A stretch of 47,190 bases of DNA from Caballeronia sordidicola (lineage in GTDB: Bacteria > Pseudomonadota > Gammaproteobacteria > Burkholderiales > Burkholderiaceae): positions 1 through 47,190 of the forward strand of contig NZ_JNFG01000208.1 in the NCBI RefSeq assembly GCF_000729995.1, written 5' to 3'. Shown piece by piece: positions 25,267-33,601 of the stretch (positions are counted from its first letter, which is position 1; the number at the start of each line of letters is the position of its first letter). Below the pieces are notes generated by a model. It worked only from the letters and a program-made list of their open reading frames with translations, was not told where the DNA came from and searched no databases. Both the position numbers and the translations under genes were made by a program.

Positions 25267-25866
25267 AGTCGTCTCACGAGGAAGTAGGACCAGCGTAAAC
25301 CCTCGGCTAGCGGCTGACAATCCTTATGTATTTGTGCATTGCACAAATTGCGACTATGCTAGCTATCATCCGGCAAGCACTGTTTTGCATCGGCCGCATC
25401 GTCCGATGTGGTCCAGCCCATACGTTGCGGGCAATCGCAGTCGAATGCTCACGTGGTTTCACAGATTTATTGTGCATTGCAGTGACTGTACTGACACGCG
25501 GACCGAAATTCAGACTCACATCTGATGCTTTATGATGTCCAGCAACCATTTTGCGCGTCCGAGCCGCACCACAAATGCCATGCGCCCGCCAAAGAAATGC
25601 GTTGGGCCCGAACATATAGGCCCAGGGGCGCCCAGTTGGGTATTCCGTCCCCATTTTGGCGTGCGAGCAGCGAACTTTGGAATGCGAGCGCTGGATCTAC
25701 CTAGACCTGCCCGGATGTTATGCATCCCTCATAGGCAGAGAAATCAAAAAGTTACTTGCGGCCCGGCCAGCGGGCTTGACTGGCGAAACAAGTCGGGCGT
25801 AGCAAAAGCCGTTGGGGGCAGGGCCTTTCAGCATGCGCTCTATCGGCCGACGACAGGAGGTCCAAC
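25267..25866. other. Intergenic stretch, 600 bp
   Basis: No convincing gene; short frames here lack ribosome binding sites and family motifs. It contains a 19-bp palindrome (25330-25348) upstream of the Uma2 gene and a 12-bp copy of its core at 25470-25481. Base composition is less GC-rich than region 1. Confidence 0.5.
25330..25348. promoter_or_regulatory. 19-bp palindrome upstream of Uma2 gene
   Basis: Arms ATTTGTGCA and TGCACAAAT around a central T, perfectly symmetric, 64 bp upstream of the Uma2 start. The string TTGTGCATTGCA (25332-25343) recurs at 25470-25481. Likely a protein-binding site; the binding protein is unknown. Confidence 0.5.
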
Positions 25867-26076
25867 ATGAAACTTGACGACGCCACTTTCCGGCAATTGC
25901 GCCGTCTCGCTCCGATTCTCGATGACGTACTCAACGCAGGAGAGGTCGAGCACGCAGACCAGGCGGTGAACCTCGCTTCACTTGCTCAGTTATGCTCACA
26001 GTTGTTCGACGCGTATCGCGACCAACACCCGGGCGAGATTGCGCAAGCGCAACTCGACGCCATCGAGTCGCAATAA
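25867..26076 (+). CDS. Small acidic protein of unknown function
   Basis: 69 residues. The start is well supported: AGGAGG at 25855-25860 followed by a 6-nt spacer and ATG. The protein is helical, acidic and soluble, with heptad-like leucines (LRRLAPILDDVLNAGEVEHADQAVNLASLAQLCSQLFDAY). There is no signal peptide or membrane segment. No family recognised. It might be a small partner or antitoxin-like protein, but no toxin gene is adjacent. It is flanked by gene-poor DNA on both sides. Confidence 0.6.
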   Translation: MKLDDATFRQLRRLAPILDDVLNAGEVEHADQAVNLASLAQLCSQLFDAYRDQHPGEIAQAQLDAIESQ

Positions 26077-26425
26077 CACACTTCCTCTGGACTGGCTGGC
26101 CGCTTCAAGTGTCGCCGGTACAATCGAAGAACCTATCGCATTGACATCGGACTCGGCGCAGGTATTGTCAACTTGTTGCCCGCTGTTCGGCGGAATATGC
26201 AATACGTCAGGATAACTTACCTAAACTGCAAGACACTCCAGCATCGGAACGCGCGTGGCGCTTTGCCAGGCCTCGAACGCCTGGGTGCGGAGCGCCATGG
26301 AAGGCTCATCAAGACAGAAAGCGTGTCGCTCGCCGGCCGCGTGTATCCTGACGATAATAGGCGGCGCCTCTGTGTAGGTCACCACGCTCCTTGTACACTC
26401 GAGTCCACCGTTTCTAATAGCTCCA
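26077..26425. other. Intergenic stretch before GntR gene
   Basis: About 350 bp with no convincing gene. The longer minus-strand frame through here (to 26808) is antisense to the regulator and lacks family similarity. Presumably contains the promoter of the GntR gene; no operator like that at 32630 is visible. Confidence 0.4.
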
Positions 26426-27121
26426 ATGAGAAAAAGCAATTCCAACAAAAATACTCCCAAACGCGAAGTCGCAAGTCCGCCCGAGCAGTTGCTGGCTGAT
26501 GTCGCATTCGCGCAGATCGAAGAAATGATCATCACGCGTCGCCTGCCACCCGGCTTTATGATCTCCGAGGTGCAGCTTGCAGCTGAGTTAGAAATGGGAA
26601 GAACGCCGGTCCGCGAGGCTCTCCAGCGGTTACGCCAGGTCGGATTCGTCGAAATGCTCCCACGCCGCGGTACGCTGGTTGCTGGTGTCGATATTCGCCA
26701 GCAACTCGAACTGCTGGAGGTAAGACGCCCGCTAGAGGAACTCGTCGTCCGGATGGCCGCACTGCGTGCGACACCGGAGGAGCGAAGCAATCTCCGAAAG
26801 CTCTCCAAGGTGATGGCCGCGGCAGCCGAACGTGGGAATATGGAGGACTGGATTCGAGCCGGTGGGGTGATTCACGACGCAGAAGTCCGCGCGACCCACA
26901 ACAGCATGCTGATTACCAGTATGCAGCCAATTCACGCTCAGTCGCGAAGATTCTGGTACTTGCACATCGGGCAAAATCGCGCGTATGTGGAGGGTGCGCA
27001 GCTGCACGCCAAAGTGCTGAATGCCATCGCTCAGGGCGATGGCGATCAGGCGGCCGCCGCCGCAAACGGGTTGATGCAGTTCATCGAGCGGTTTACTCGC
27101 TCTGCGCTCGATACTTTCTAG
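26426..27121 (+). CDS. GntR-family transcriptional regulator, FadR/FCD subfamily
   Basis: 231 residues. The winged helix (about 27-85) reads ISEVQLAAELEMGRTPVREALQRLRQVGFVEMLPRRGTLV. The C-terminal FCD domain (about 95-225) keeps the metal/ligand-type residues in GVIHDAEVRATHNS, the His in YLHIGQ and QLHAKVLNAIAQGD. FCD regulators bind organic acids and release palindromic operators. It ends in a very strong terminator, beyond which lies the convergent end of the MFS-ended catabolic cluster. It is the best candidate regulator of that cluster and of the palindrome at 32630-32659. Confidence 0.92.
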   Translation: MRKSNSNKNTPKREVASPPEQLLADVAFAQIEEMIITRRLPPGFMISEVQLAAELEMGRTPVREALQRLRQVGFVEMLPRRGTLVAGVDIRQQLELLEVRRPLEELVVRMAALRATPEERSNLRKLSKVMAAAAERGNMEDWIRAGGVIHDAEVRATHNSMLITSMQPIHAQSRRFWYLHIGQNRAYVEGAQLHAKVLNAIAQGDGDQAAAAANGLMQFIERFTRSALDTF

Positions 27122-27131
27122 CGGTTACGTT

Positions 27132-27170
27132 ATGCAGGGATGCGGTTCTCGAACCGCATCCCTGCATTTT
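27132..27170. terminator. 17-bp perfect hairpin terminator
   Basis: Left arm 27132-27148 and right arm 27151-27167 are exact complements (17 bp, core ATGCAGGGATGCGGTTC) around a 2-nt TC gap, so the effective loop is a few nucleotides longer. A TTTT run follows on the plus strand. It lies 11 bp after the GntR stop codon. Confidence 0.88.
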
Positions 27171-27377
27171 ATCCGGCCCAGACAGCACCGCACACTTCAA
27201 CTGTCCTGCCGTCGGCCAGGGATTCGTCGGGGGTGAGTATGCATTGCGGCTAATTGGGCGGTACCAATCATGTTGGCCGGTCGAATACATCCCGCTAGAC
27301 CAGCCAGTATGTTGTCGGTCGACCGCACGTGCTGCTCGACGCAGTCCAACCCATCCGTCAACCCGGTGCGAACTGGG

Positions 27378-28676
27378 TCAGTCTGTCAGCGGATGAGGAC
27401 CCTGCGCGCGCAGGTTGCCGTGAGTTTCGGGAATGTTTCGTGGCGCACGCACGAACACGGCCACTGCGATGGCACCCGCTAACGCAACGCCTCCACTCAG
27501 CACAAACGCGCTTGTGAACACCTTGGTCCATTGCACGAGGAAACCCGTCAGGATCGGCGCGAGAATCCCGGCCGTGTTCGCCAGCAGGTGCATGAACCCG
27601 CCCACGCCGCCCATCCTCGCGGGTTCAACCGTATCAAGGATGATGGCCCAGTACACGCTGAGTGTAAGGTTCATGAAGAACACGGTAATTCCCATCAGCG
27701 CGACTGCTGCACCGACGCTATTCGCGGTCCCCGCACACGCTACACAGACAGCTGCAACCAGCAGACCACCCACGATTACGATTTTGCGCGACTTCAGCGC
27801 ATTCCCTGTCAGCCGGAAAATTCTATCGGAAATAAAACCGCCCAAAGCGATCCCCATAAATCCGAGAACCCATGGGATGACGTTGACGATGCTCATCGAA
27901 GACAGGCTCAGATGTCGTTCCATCATCAGGTAGCTGGGGAACCACGATAGGAAGAAATAGAGGATGTAGGCGTAGCCAAAATAGGCAAGCGAGGTTGCCC
28001 AGATGGTTGGACTTTTCAGATAGAAGCTCAACGGCGTGTGTGCAACGGGCTCACCTGCCGGAAGCTCTGCGCCTGCGTCCGATCCGGGTGGCATAGCGCC
28101 GCGAACCCAGCGGTTCCCTTCTGGTCGATCGGTAGAGAATATCGACCACATCAGCACCCACAGTACCCCGAGCATGCCGATCAAGATAAAGGGAATTCGC
28201 CAGCCCCAGTGGACCGCCATCAAGCCGACGACCGGCCCCGCAAGCGCCGCGCCTAACTGCAGGCCGGAATTCGCGAATCCCACCGCTGTCGTCTGCTCCT
28301 TTCGCTCGAACCAGCCGCTTATTATCTTGTTCGTACAGGTGGCTAGCGGTCCCTCTCCGGCACCGAAGATAACCCTGATGACCAGCAGCATTGCGAGACT
28401 CGAAGCAACCGCGGTCAAGCCGCAAAAAATTGACCAGAGGCCGATCGCGACGACAAGCACTCGTTTGGCGCCAAAGCGGTCAGCTGCATAGCCGCCAATG
28501 AAGCAGAACAACGAGTACCCCACAAAAAAGGCGCTGAAGACGATGCCGAGATGGGCCGGATCCAGATGCAGATCTTTAGCAATCAACGGGGCTGCGACCG
28601 AGAGCGCCGCCCGGTCAAGGTAGCTGATCGCGCAGGCGAGAAACAGCATGAAAACGATAAACCAACGATACTTCAT
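27378..28676 (-). CDS. MFS transporter, anion:cation symporter (ACS) family
   Basis: 432 residues from the ATG at 28676, which has GGAGGAGA about 7 nt upstream; the frame extends to 28850 without similarity. Twelve hydrophobic segments are visible. The first is YRWFIVFMLFLACAISYLDRAALSVAAPLI, the hallmark start of glucarate/galactonate/phthalate-type symporters, with the A-motif GGYAADRFGAKRVL after helix 2. It imports an organic acid anion with protons. It is the last gene of the minus-strand cluster; the 222-bp gap after the CoA-transferase gene may hold an extra promoter or simply be spacing. Confidence 0.9.
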   Translation of the reverse strand: MKYRWFIVFMLFLACAISYLDRAALSVAAPLIAKDLHLDPAHLGIVFSAFFVGYSLFCFIGGYAADRFGAKRVLVVAIGLWSIFCGLTAVASSLAMLLVIRVIFGAGEGPLATCTNKIISGWFERKEQTTAVGFANSGLQLGAALAGPVVGLMAVHWGWRIPFILIGMLGVLWVLMWSIFSTDRPEGNRWVRGAMPPGSDAGAELPAGEPVAHTPLSFYLKSPTIWATSLAYFGYAYILYFFLSWFPSYLMMERHLSLSSMSIVNVIPWVLGFMGIALGGFISDRIFRLTGNALKSRKIVIVGGLLVAAVCVACAGTANSVGAAVALMGITVFFMNLTLSVYWAIILDTVEPARMGGVGGFMHLLANTAGILAPILTGFLVQWTKVFTSAFVLSGGVALAGAIAVAVFVRAPRNIPETHGNLRAQGPHPLTD

Positions 28677-28898
28677 TGTTGTCTCCTCCATAGTCGCCGT
28701 AGCGACCAAGATGGTCAGGCTGGCCGGGACAGGTCCACGCAGTGAACCTGTCCCCTGCAACGGGAGCGAACGGGCGTACGGTATTCTGGAACGTGAAACT
28801 CGCCCATCGCTGATGGAGCGATCGCGTCTCGCGATGCATACTGGCGACATCGGGACAGGACTTCACACTGCAGAAAAATACGCCGTCGCGATAAATTT

Positions 28899-30500
28899 CT
28901 AGTTTTCGACAGCCGTTTCAACGCAAAGACCAGAAGTGGCCGAGAACAGTGACGCGTCCATGAGCGGTAACGGATCGAGGATATGAGCCGGAGCGAACGC
29001 CATATGCGCCAGAACATCCCGACGTACATCAACGCCCGGAGCGACTTCAGTCAGCACGAGGCCTTGAGCGGTCTGCTCGAAAACGGCACGTTCCGTAACG
29101 ATCAACGCGCTTTGCCCCGTTGACACCCCCTTCGCCACCGAATAGGTAATGCTCTGCGCTGTATCGACAAACTTGCTGACCTTGCCTTCCTTAAGGATCT
29201 TCATGCGACCCGCGTCATACCCGATGTCGAGTCCGCCTGTAGTAAACGACCCCGTGAACACCAACCGTTGGGCATTCATTGCGATGTCGATAAAGCCTCC
29301 CGCGCCTGGGTTGACCTTGCCGAACTTGCTGACATTGACCGTTCCGTGCGAATCGTATTCAGCGAATGCCAGCGCAGCAAAGCGACACAGTCCACCATCG
29401 ATCACGTCGAACTGCGTGACGCCATCCAGCAGGGCCTGCGGATACAGGTTCGCCGAGAACTGCCAGCCGTTCATCACGATCCCGCCGTAGGAACCGTGTT
29501 CCGTCGTGAACCAGTAGTCATCCGATCCGGTTTCGGGGTCGATAAGACCCTGTTCTGCCATCACCAAGGGTACATCGGCTGCGGCGCCAAAACCGAAAAT
29601 CGACAGTTCATGCTTGCGTACTTCCATTGCCGCGCGCCGGGCGATCACCTTGTCGGGACCAAAGGGAATCGCGGGCAACGCTGTACTTGTGCCGACCGAG
29701 CGCAGATACGCTTCGTTATACGGAGTATCGGTGCTCATCATCATGTTGGGTTCGACCACGAGCGCGTCGACCAGCATGCCTGGCAGTCGAACTGACGTAG
29801 CCGGCCGCTGGCCGCGCGGTACGATTCGCCGAACCTGGGCGATGACGCGGCCGCCACTTGCCTTGGCCGCCAGAGCGAGGGCCAGACCGGCCGAAACCAA
29901 CGGTTCGTCTTCGAACGAAAGATTCCCGAATTCGTCGGCGCTGCTTGCGCGAATGATCGCTACGTCAATGGGCCAGGTCGGGTAGAACAGCACCTCCTCC
30001 TGGTTCAGCCGGATCTTCTGGATCAGATCATCCTGGCAGCGCTCGGAGAACTTTCCGCCGCCGAAATCCGGATCCGCGTAGGTTCCCACCCCCACACGCG
30101 TCACATAGCCCGGGCTCTTGCGCGCGACTTCGCGCAACCAGTGCATTGAGGCACCGATTGGCCACGAATACGCTTCGATCCGGTTCTCCTGGATCAGTTT
30201 CATCAGAGCCGGGCGCTGACCAGTACGCGGGTCGACCGGGTTGATGTAAGACCCGGAGACAATGCGTTTCATCAGACCTTCCTGCGCCACGTGGTCCATA
30301 CCGCGGATGTTGACCGCGTCTCCCGTACCGCAAGGAAAGTAAAACGTGAGGTTGCGCGGCGAGCCAGTTTCGCGAAAGCGCTTGCCAAGCGCTTCAAGCG
30401 TGGCCTCAGGCACCACCCATCCGATGACCCCCACCGACGCTACAGTTTGTCCGTCCTGAATCGATGCGACGGCCGCCGCTGCAGAGATAATCTTTGTCAT
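28899..30500 (-). CDS. Acyl-CoA:carboxylate CoA-transferase, propionate CoA-transferase (YdiF/Pct) type
   Basis: 533 residues, the length of fused alpha+beta family I CoA-transferases. The first half begins KIISAAAAVASIQDGQTVASVGVIGWVVPE. The catalytic glutamate candidate is Glu334 in FTTEHGSYGGIVMNG, corresponding to the ENG/EHG motif that forms the glutamyl-CoA adduct. It moves CoA from a donor such as acetyl-CoA to a carboxylic acid. Its start overlaps the enoyl-CoA hydratase stop in an ATGA with an AAGGTGAAG ribosome binding site inside the upstream gene. The role inferred is to activate the imported acid. Confidence 0.92.
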   Translation of the reverse strand: MTKIISAAAAVASIQDGQTVASVGVIGWVVPEATLEALGKRFRETGSPRNLTFYFPCGTGDAVNIRGMDHVAQEGLMKRIVSGSYINPVDPRTGQRPALMKLIQENRIEAYSWPIGASMHWLREVARKSPGYVTRVGVGTYADPDFGGGKFSERCQDDLIQKIRLNQEEVLFYPTWPIDVAIIRASSADEFGNLSFEDEPLVSAGLALALAAKASGGRVIAQVRRIVPRGQRPATSVRLPGMLVDALVVEPNMMMSTDTPYNEAYLRSVGTSTALPAIPFGPDKVIARRAAMEVRKHELSIFGFGAAADVPLVMAEQGLIDPETGSDDYWFTTEHGSYGGIVMNGWQFSANLYPQALLDGVTQFDVIDGGLCRFAALAFAEYDSHGTVNVSKFGKVNPGAGGFIDIAMNAQRLVFTGSFTTGGLDIGYDAGRMKILKEGKVSKFVDTAQSITYSVAKGVSTGQSALIVTERAVFEQTAQGLVLTEVAPGVDVRRDVLAHMAFAPAHILDPLPLMDASLFSATSGLCVETAVEN

Positions 30501-31252
30501 GACTTCACCTTGAATTTCGAAAAAATAGCCTGCGCCACGCCGCCTTGACAGTTGCTTGCAAAATGACGGGAGGCCAGATTGTCGAGTCGCTCGCCGTCGA
30601 GCGTGACGAAGGGTTCGAAAAAACGTTTTGTCGACGCGATCGCATCGGCCGGCAGCCCGGCAAGCCGCTTAGCGAGCGCCAGCGCCTCCTGGTCGGCAAA
30701 TCCGGGTTGGCTCACATAGTCCGCGACGCCGAGGCGGTGCGCTTCAGTGCCATCGATAGGGTCAGCGGCCCAGGTCAAAAGTCGCGCGCGAACGGGACTC
30801 ATACGGGCAAGCAGAGCCTGAAGTCCCCAGGGCGGTAGCCAGCCGTTTGGTACTTCAGGAAGATGCCAGCGTGTGTTTGACGCGGTCACCACGACATCAC
30901 ACGAGATTGCGAGAACGAAGCCACCGCCGAGTGCAAACCCTTCGACTGCGGCGATCACAGGTTTGGACAGCCCCGCAATAGATCGCGCAACTCGAGCGGT
31001 CTCCGACTCGGAGTCGCACATCTCCTGGATCGACATGGTGCTGAGTTCCTTCAGATCACTACCGGAACAGAAAGCAGGGGAGGCACCGGACACGACAATC
31101 GCACGCACGGTCGGATCTCGATCTGCCTGCTGCAGCGCCTGCCCCAGTTGCTCGATTGAGGTGCCGTCGAGCGCGTTGCGACGTTCGGGTCTATTCAGGG
31201 TTAACTGACGAACATGACCGATATTTTCAATAATCATCAATACATTCTCCAT
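30497..31252 (-). CDS. Enoyl-CoA hydratase/isomerase (crotonase) family protein
   Basis: 251 residues. The ATG at 31237 (sixth codon) is an alternative start, with GGAG about 9 nt upstream. Oxyanion-hole segments are SGASPAFCSGSDLKEL and AAVEGFALGGGFVLAISCDVV. The stretch HLPEVPNGWLPPWGLQALL holds a glutamate near the usual catalytic position but lacks the common GGTQRL, so it may be an isomerase, hydratase or lyase variant. It acts on an acyl-CoA thioester in the cytoplasm, presumably the CoA-transferase product. It lies 24 bp after the FAD-dependent oxidoreductase and is coupled to the next gene. Confidence 0.9.
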   Translation of the reverse strand: MENVLMIIENIGHVRQLTLNRPERRNALDGTSIEQLGQALQQADRDPTVRAIVVSGASPAFCSGSDLKELSTMSIQEMCDSESETARVARSIAGLSKPVIAAVEGFALGGGFVLAISCDVVVTASNTRWHLPEVPNGWLPPWGLQALLARMSPVRARLLTWAADPIDGTEAHRLGVADYVSQPGFADQEALALAKRLAGLPADAIASTKRFFEPFVTLDGERLDNLASRHFASNCQGGVAQAIFSKFKVKS

Positions 31253-31276
31253 TTATGCTTCATTGATTAAGCCCCT

Positions 31277-32617
31277 TCATTGCAGGCATGCGCCGTCTCG
31301 CTCCAGCGCGTCACGTATCGCCTGTGGTTCCAGTGCGCGCGGCTCGATTCCTTCACGGACGGCGAGCACCGCGGCATGACCGATCGCGTGACCATATGAA
31401 AAGCACTGAGCCGTGACCCGCGCGGAGGCAACCGCCTCATGTTCCGCAGACAGACATCGCCCGGCAACGAGCAGCCCTTCGCCACGGGATGGCACGAAGC
31501 AGCCATAGGGCACCTCGTAGTAGTCGTCCAGCACCCACTCCACTTTGGGTTTCGCGCCGGCGTGCAGCTCAATCGGCCAGGGCGAGCGTGCGATACCGGC
31601 TGAAAACTTCCGGGCACTCACGACGTCAGCGTTCATCAGCTTCGACACGCCTTCGACCTGACGTGTCTGACGCACGCCCACCTGTACGCCGGTATCGTTT
31701 ATGAAAGCGTTTTCGCACCCGGCCACAAACTCTCTAAGGAAGCGGGCGTATGCGTGCACCTGACGCCGGCCGTTCATTTCGGCCTCCGTGAAATCTTCAT
31801 GGAAAAGCGGATTGAGTTCGCGCCCATCGGTGCCGGTAATTCGGGTGCAATTGCACAGCAGCTCCCCTGGTCTGGTCGTCGGAAAAAGCCAGATTTTTGA
31901 TCGGGGGAGATTGTCGCCAGCGAGGTGACGTTCATGTAGGAGTGCTGAGATCGCTGCGCCCATGATGGTGTCTTCGCCGTAAGCCGCGGTGAAGCGTGCG
32001 ACATCCACGCCTAGCAGCCGGAAAATCATGGTCGGATTCTGTACACGACCCTCGTCACCTATGAAGCTATCCAACCCGGCCATCGCAACCAGATCGGCGT
32101 CCCCGCTTGCGTCGACGGTAACGTGTGCGCGAATCGTCAACGGTCCCTGCTTGGTCCACGCGGTGACGCCTTCGGTGCGCTCGTTGCCATCAAGCAGGAC
32201 GCCGGTCGCGACGGCGTGATAGATGACCTGGACGCCAGATTCGCTCAGCAGCGCGTCGGCCGCGTCCCGCCACACCAGAGGGTCGTGGACGCGCGTCCAC
32301 GTCTTGCCGTAGCGCAGCGGCGGGCCAAGGCCTCCATGCTCTTCCAGTAGTTTGCAAAACTCCTGTGCAAAGCCGAAAACGACTGGCTCAGGCTTTGCGG
32401 CTACGCGGTCTGTCGCCAGATACATGCCGCATACGGTCCCTGAAAGTCCGGCTACCGCCCCCCCGCCACAAAAGCCGTAACGTTCCAGCAGCACTACCGT
32501 GAGCCCCTGACGCCGCGCGGTGACCGCAGTGGCAACGCCGGCAGCACCTCCGCCGATCACAAGGACATCACACTGGATATCATCAACTATACGAACGTCG
32601 ATTCCTGCTTTTTTCAT
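31277..32617 (-). CDS. FAD-dependent oxidoreductase (FAD_oxidored type)
   Basis: 446 residues from the ATG at 32617, chosen because GAGGCGAC lies just upstream and because the earlier in-frame ATGs (32629, 32638) fall at or inside the operator palindrome. The FAD-binding fold is near the N-terminus: CDVLVIGGGAAGVATAVTARRQGLTVVLLERYGFCGGGAVAGLSGTVCGMYL. The closing motif VAGRCLSAEHEAVASARVTAQCFSYGHAIGHAAVLAVREG is typical of PF12831 proteins. Substrates of this family are mostly unknown; it would oxidise or reduce a hydroxy- or unsaturated acid. First gene of the cluster, directly behind promoter and operator. Confidence 0.88.
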   Translation of the reverse strand: MKKAGIDVRIVDDIQCDVLVIGGGAAGVATAVTARRQGLTVVLLERYGFCGGGAVAGLSGTVCGMYLATDRVAAKPEPVVFGFAQEFCKLLEEHGGLGPPLRYGKTWTRVHDPLVWRDAADALLSESGVQVIYHAVATGVLLDGNERTEGVTAWTKQGPLTIRAHVTVDASGDADLVAMAGLDSFIGDEGRVQNPTMIFRLLGVDVARFTAAYGEDTIMGAAISALLHERHLAGDNLPRSKIWLFPTTRPGELLCNCTRITGTDGRELNPLFHEDFTEAEMNGRRQVHAYARFLREFVAGCENAFINDTGVQVGVRQTRQVEGVSKLMNADVVSARKFSAGIARSPWPIELHAGAKPKVEWVLDDYYEVPYGCFVPSRGEGLLVAGRCLSAEHEAVASARVTAQCFSYGHAIGHAAVLAVREGIEPRALEPQAIRDALERDGACLQ

Positions 32618-32629
32618 ATGTCGCCTCAT

Positions 32630-32659
32630 TGTCGTCAACTGACATATCAGTTGACGACA
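32630..32659. promoter_or_regulatory. Perfect 13-bp inverted repeat, operator candidate
   Basis: Arms TGTCGTCAACTGA (32630-32642) and TCAGTTGACGACA (32647-32659) with a CATA spacer are exact reverse complements. The site abuts the -10 box of the promoter at 32660-32688 and ends 13 bp before the start of the FAD oxidoreductase, so a bound protein would block transcription initiation. The size suits a dimeric repressor such as an FCD-type GntR protein. Confidence 0.8.
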
Positions 32660-32688
32660 TTTTTAACGAAAAAAGAACAGGCTGTCAA
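32660..32688 (-). promoter_or_regulatory. Sigma-70 promoter of the catabolic cluster
   Basis: Read on the minus strand: TTGACA (32688-32683, full consensus), 17-bp spacer, TAAAAA (32665-32660). The predicted start of transcription falls inside the palindrome 32630-32659. Confidence 0.7.
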
Positions 32689-33130
32689 CGACGGATAAAT
32701 GGAACAAACCTTGGTGACGGGCCACACATGGCGCGAGAGGCAGGCTGGGCGGTCCCTGGGGCGTGCAAAGACGCGCATATCTAGTGTTTTCCCTATGTTT
32801 ATCTAGACCGAGAATGGAGCCGATCGGCAGTTGATGAAGTCCTGATCAACCCACAGCAGAGCGACTGTCCTTGTGGCTCAAGGCCGCACAGCAGCGCCGA
32901 CCATGGGTCTGGCCCGAGAGCCACCACTCCACCCGTTTCGAAACCAGCTCGGCCCGCCCTCGGAGCCTCCCCAACTTTTGCACGCTCTCCCTCGTTTGTT
33001 ACCTACACGCTGGACGTCGGACCCCTCCCTCCAAGGTGGTACTCCCTCAAGAGAATTGAGGATCGAATTCCGACGGGCGATAGTGGTTCCAAGCGCCGCA
33101 GCAGGTGCGGACACCTAACGTCGGAACCGA
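32689..33130. other. Intergenic stretch upstream of catabolic promoter
   Basis: About 440 bp with no gene, repeat or structure I can support. Short frames in both strands have no ribosome binding site or family motif. Presumably junk at the left edge of the rearranged region. Confidence 0.4.
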
Positions 33131-33601
33131 ATGATGCAGATCGAAGCCATTCCGAGCACCCCAGTCTACTGTTCGGTACAAATTGCGGCGGCCCACCAGC
33201 ATCTGTTGATAGTCGAAAGGGCTGAATGGTTGGCGCCGGAGAAGTTGAGCCCACCAAGCGATTCAGCGAGTGCATTGTTCGTCTACGTGCTCGGAAACAC
33301 GATCGTCCGCTCATCGACGCCAGCGCAATACGAATGTCGCAGCTTCAACGATACCCAAAGCCTGTGGGCTATGGTGGAAGCCTTCCTGTCGCAAGCGCGC
33401 ATGGGCCTGCGTCTTTATGTGATCGGATCGGAACCGTTCCTGTGGCAGGCGAGCGCAATCGCGACCCGGCATGGAGTGACGAACGACGCGATACAGCTCG
33501 AACTCGCCGGCAAGCCGTCGCGCAATGTCTACTGCATCCACTGCCGCCACACGATCCGTGACACGGGCACCAATCTCGTTACCTGCCCGTCATGCGGTCG
33601 A
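33131..33601 (+). pseudogene. 3'-truncated dimethylamine monooxygenase DmmA-like gene
   Basis: About 155 residues of a DmmA-type protein. The middle LWAMVEAFLSQARMGLRLYVIGSEPFLWQASAIATRHGV and the cysteine cluster VYCIHCRHTIRDTGTNLVTCPSCG are typical. In the family this is followed by a conserved VRDHFSRR-type tail, missing here. At about 33600 the DNA changes to the coding sequence of an amino-acid permease in another frame, so translation runs on into nonsense to 33760. DmmA is a subunit of the enzyme that oxidises dimethylamine; no dmmB, dmmC or dmmD is nearby. Non-functional as it stands. Confidence 0.7.

Noticed and set aside
25307..25870. Several overlapping short frames on both strands
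   Set aside because: No ribosome binding site, no recognisable motif, and compositions typical of non-coding DNA; kept only as intergenic.
26221..26808. Minus-strand open frame of 195 codons over the GntR gene start
   Set aside because: Antisense to the well-supported GntR regulator; low-complexity Ser/Arg composition and no ribosome binding site.
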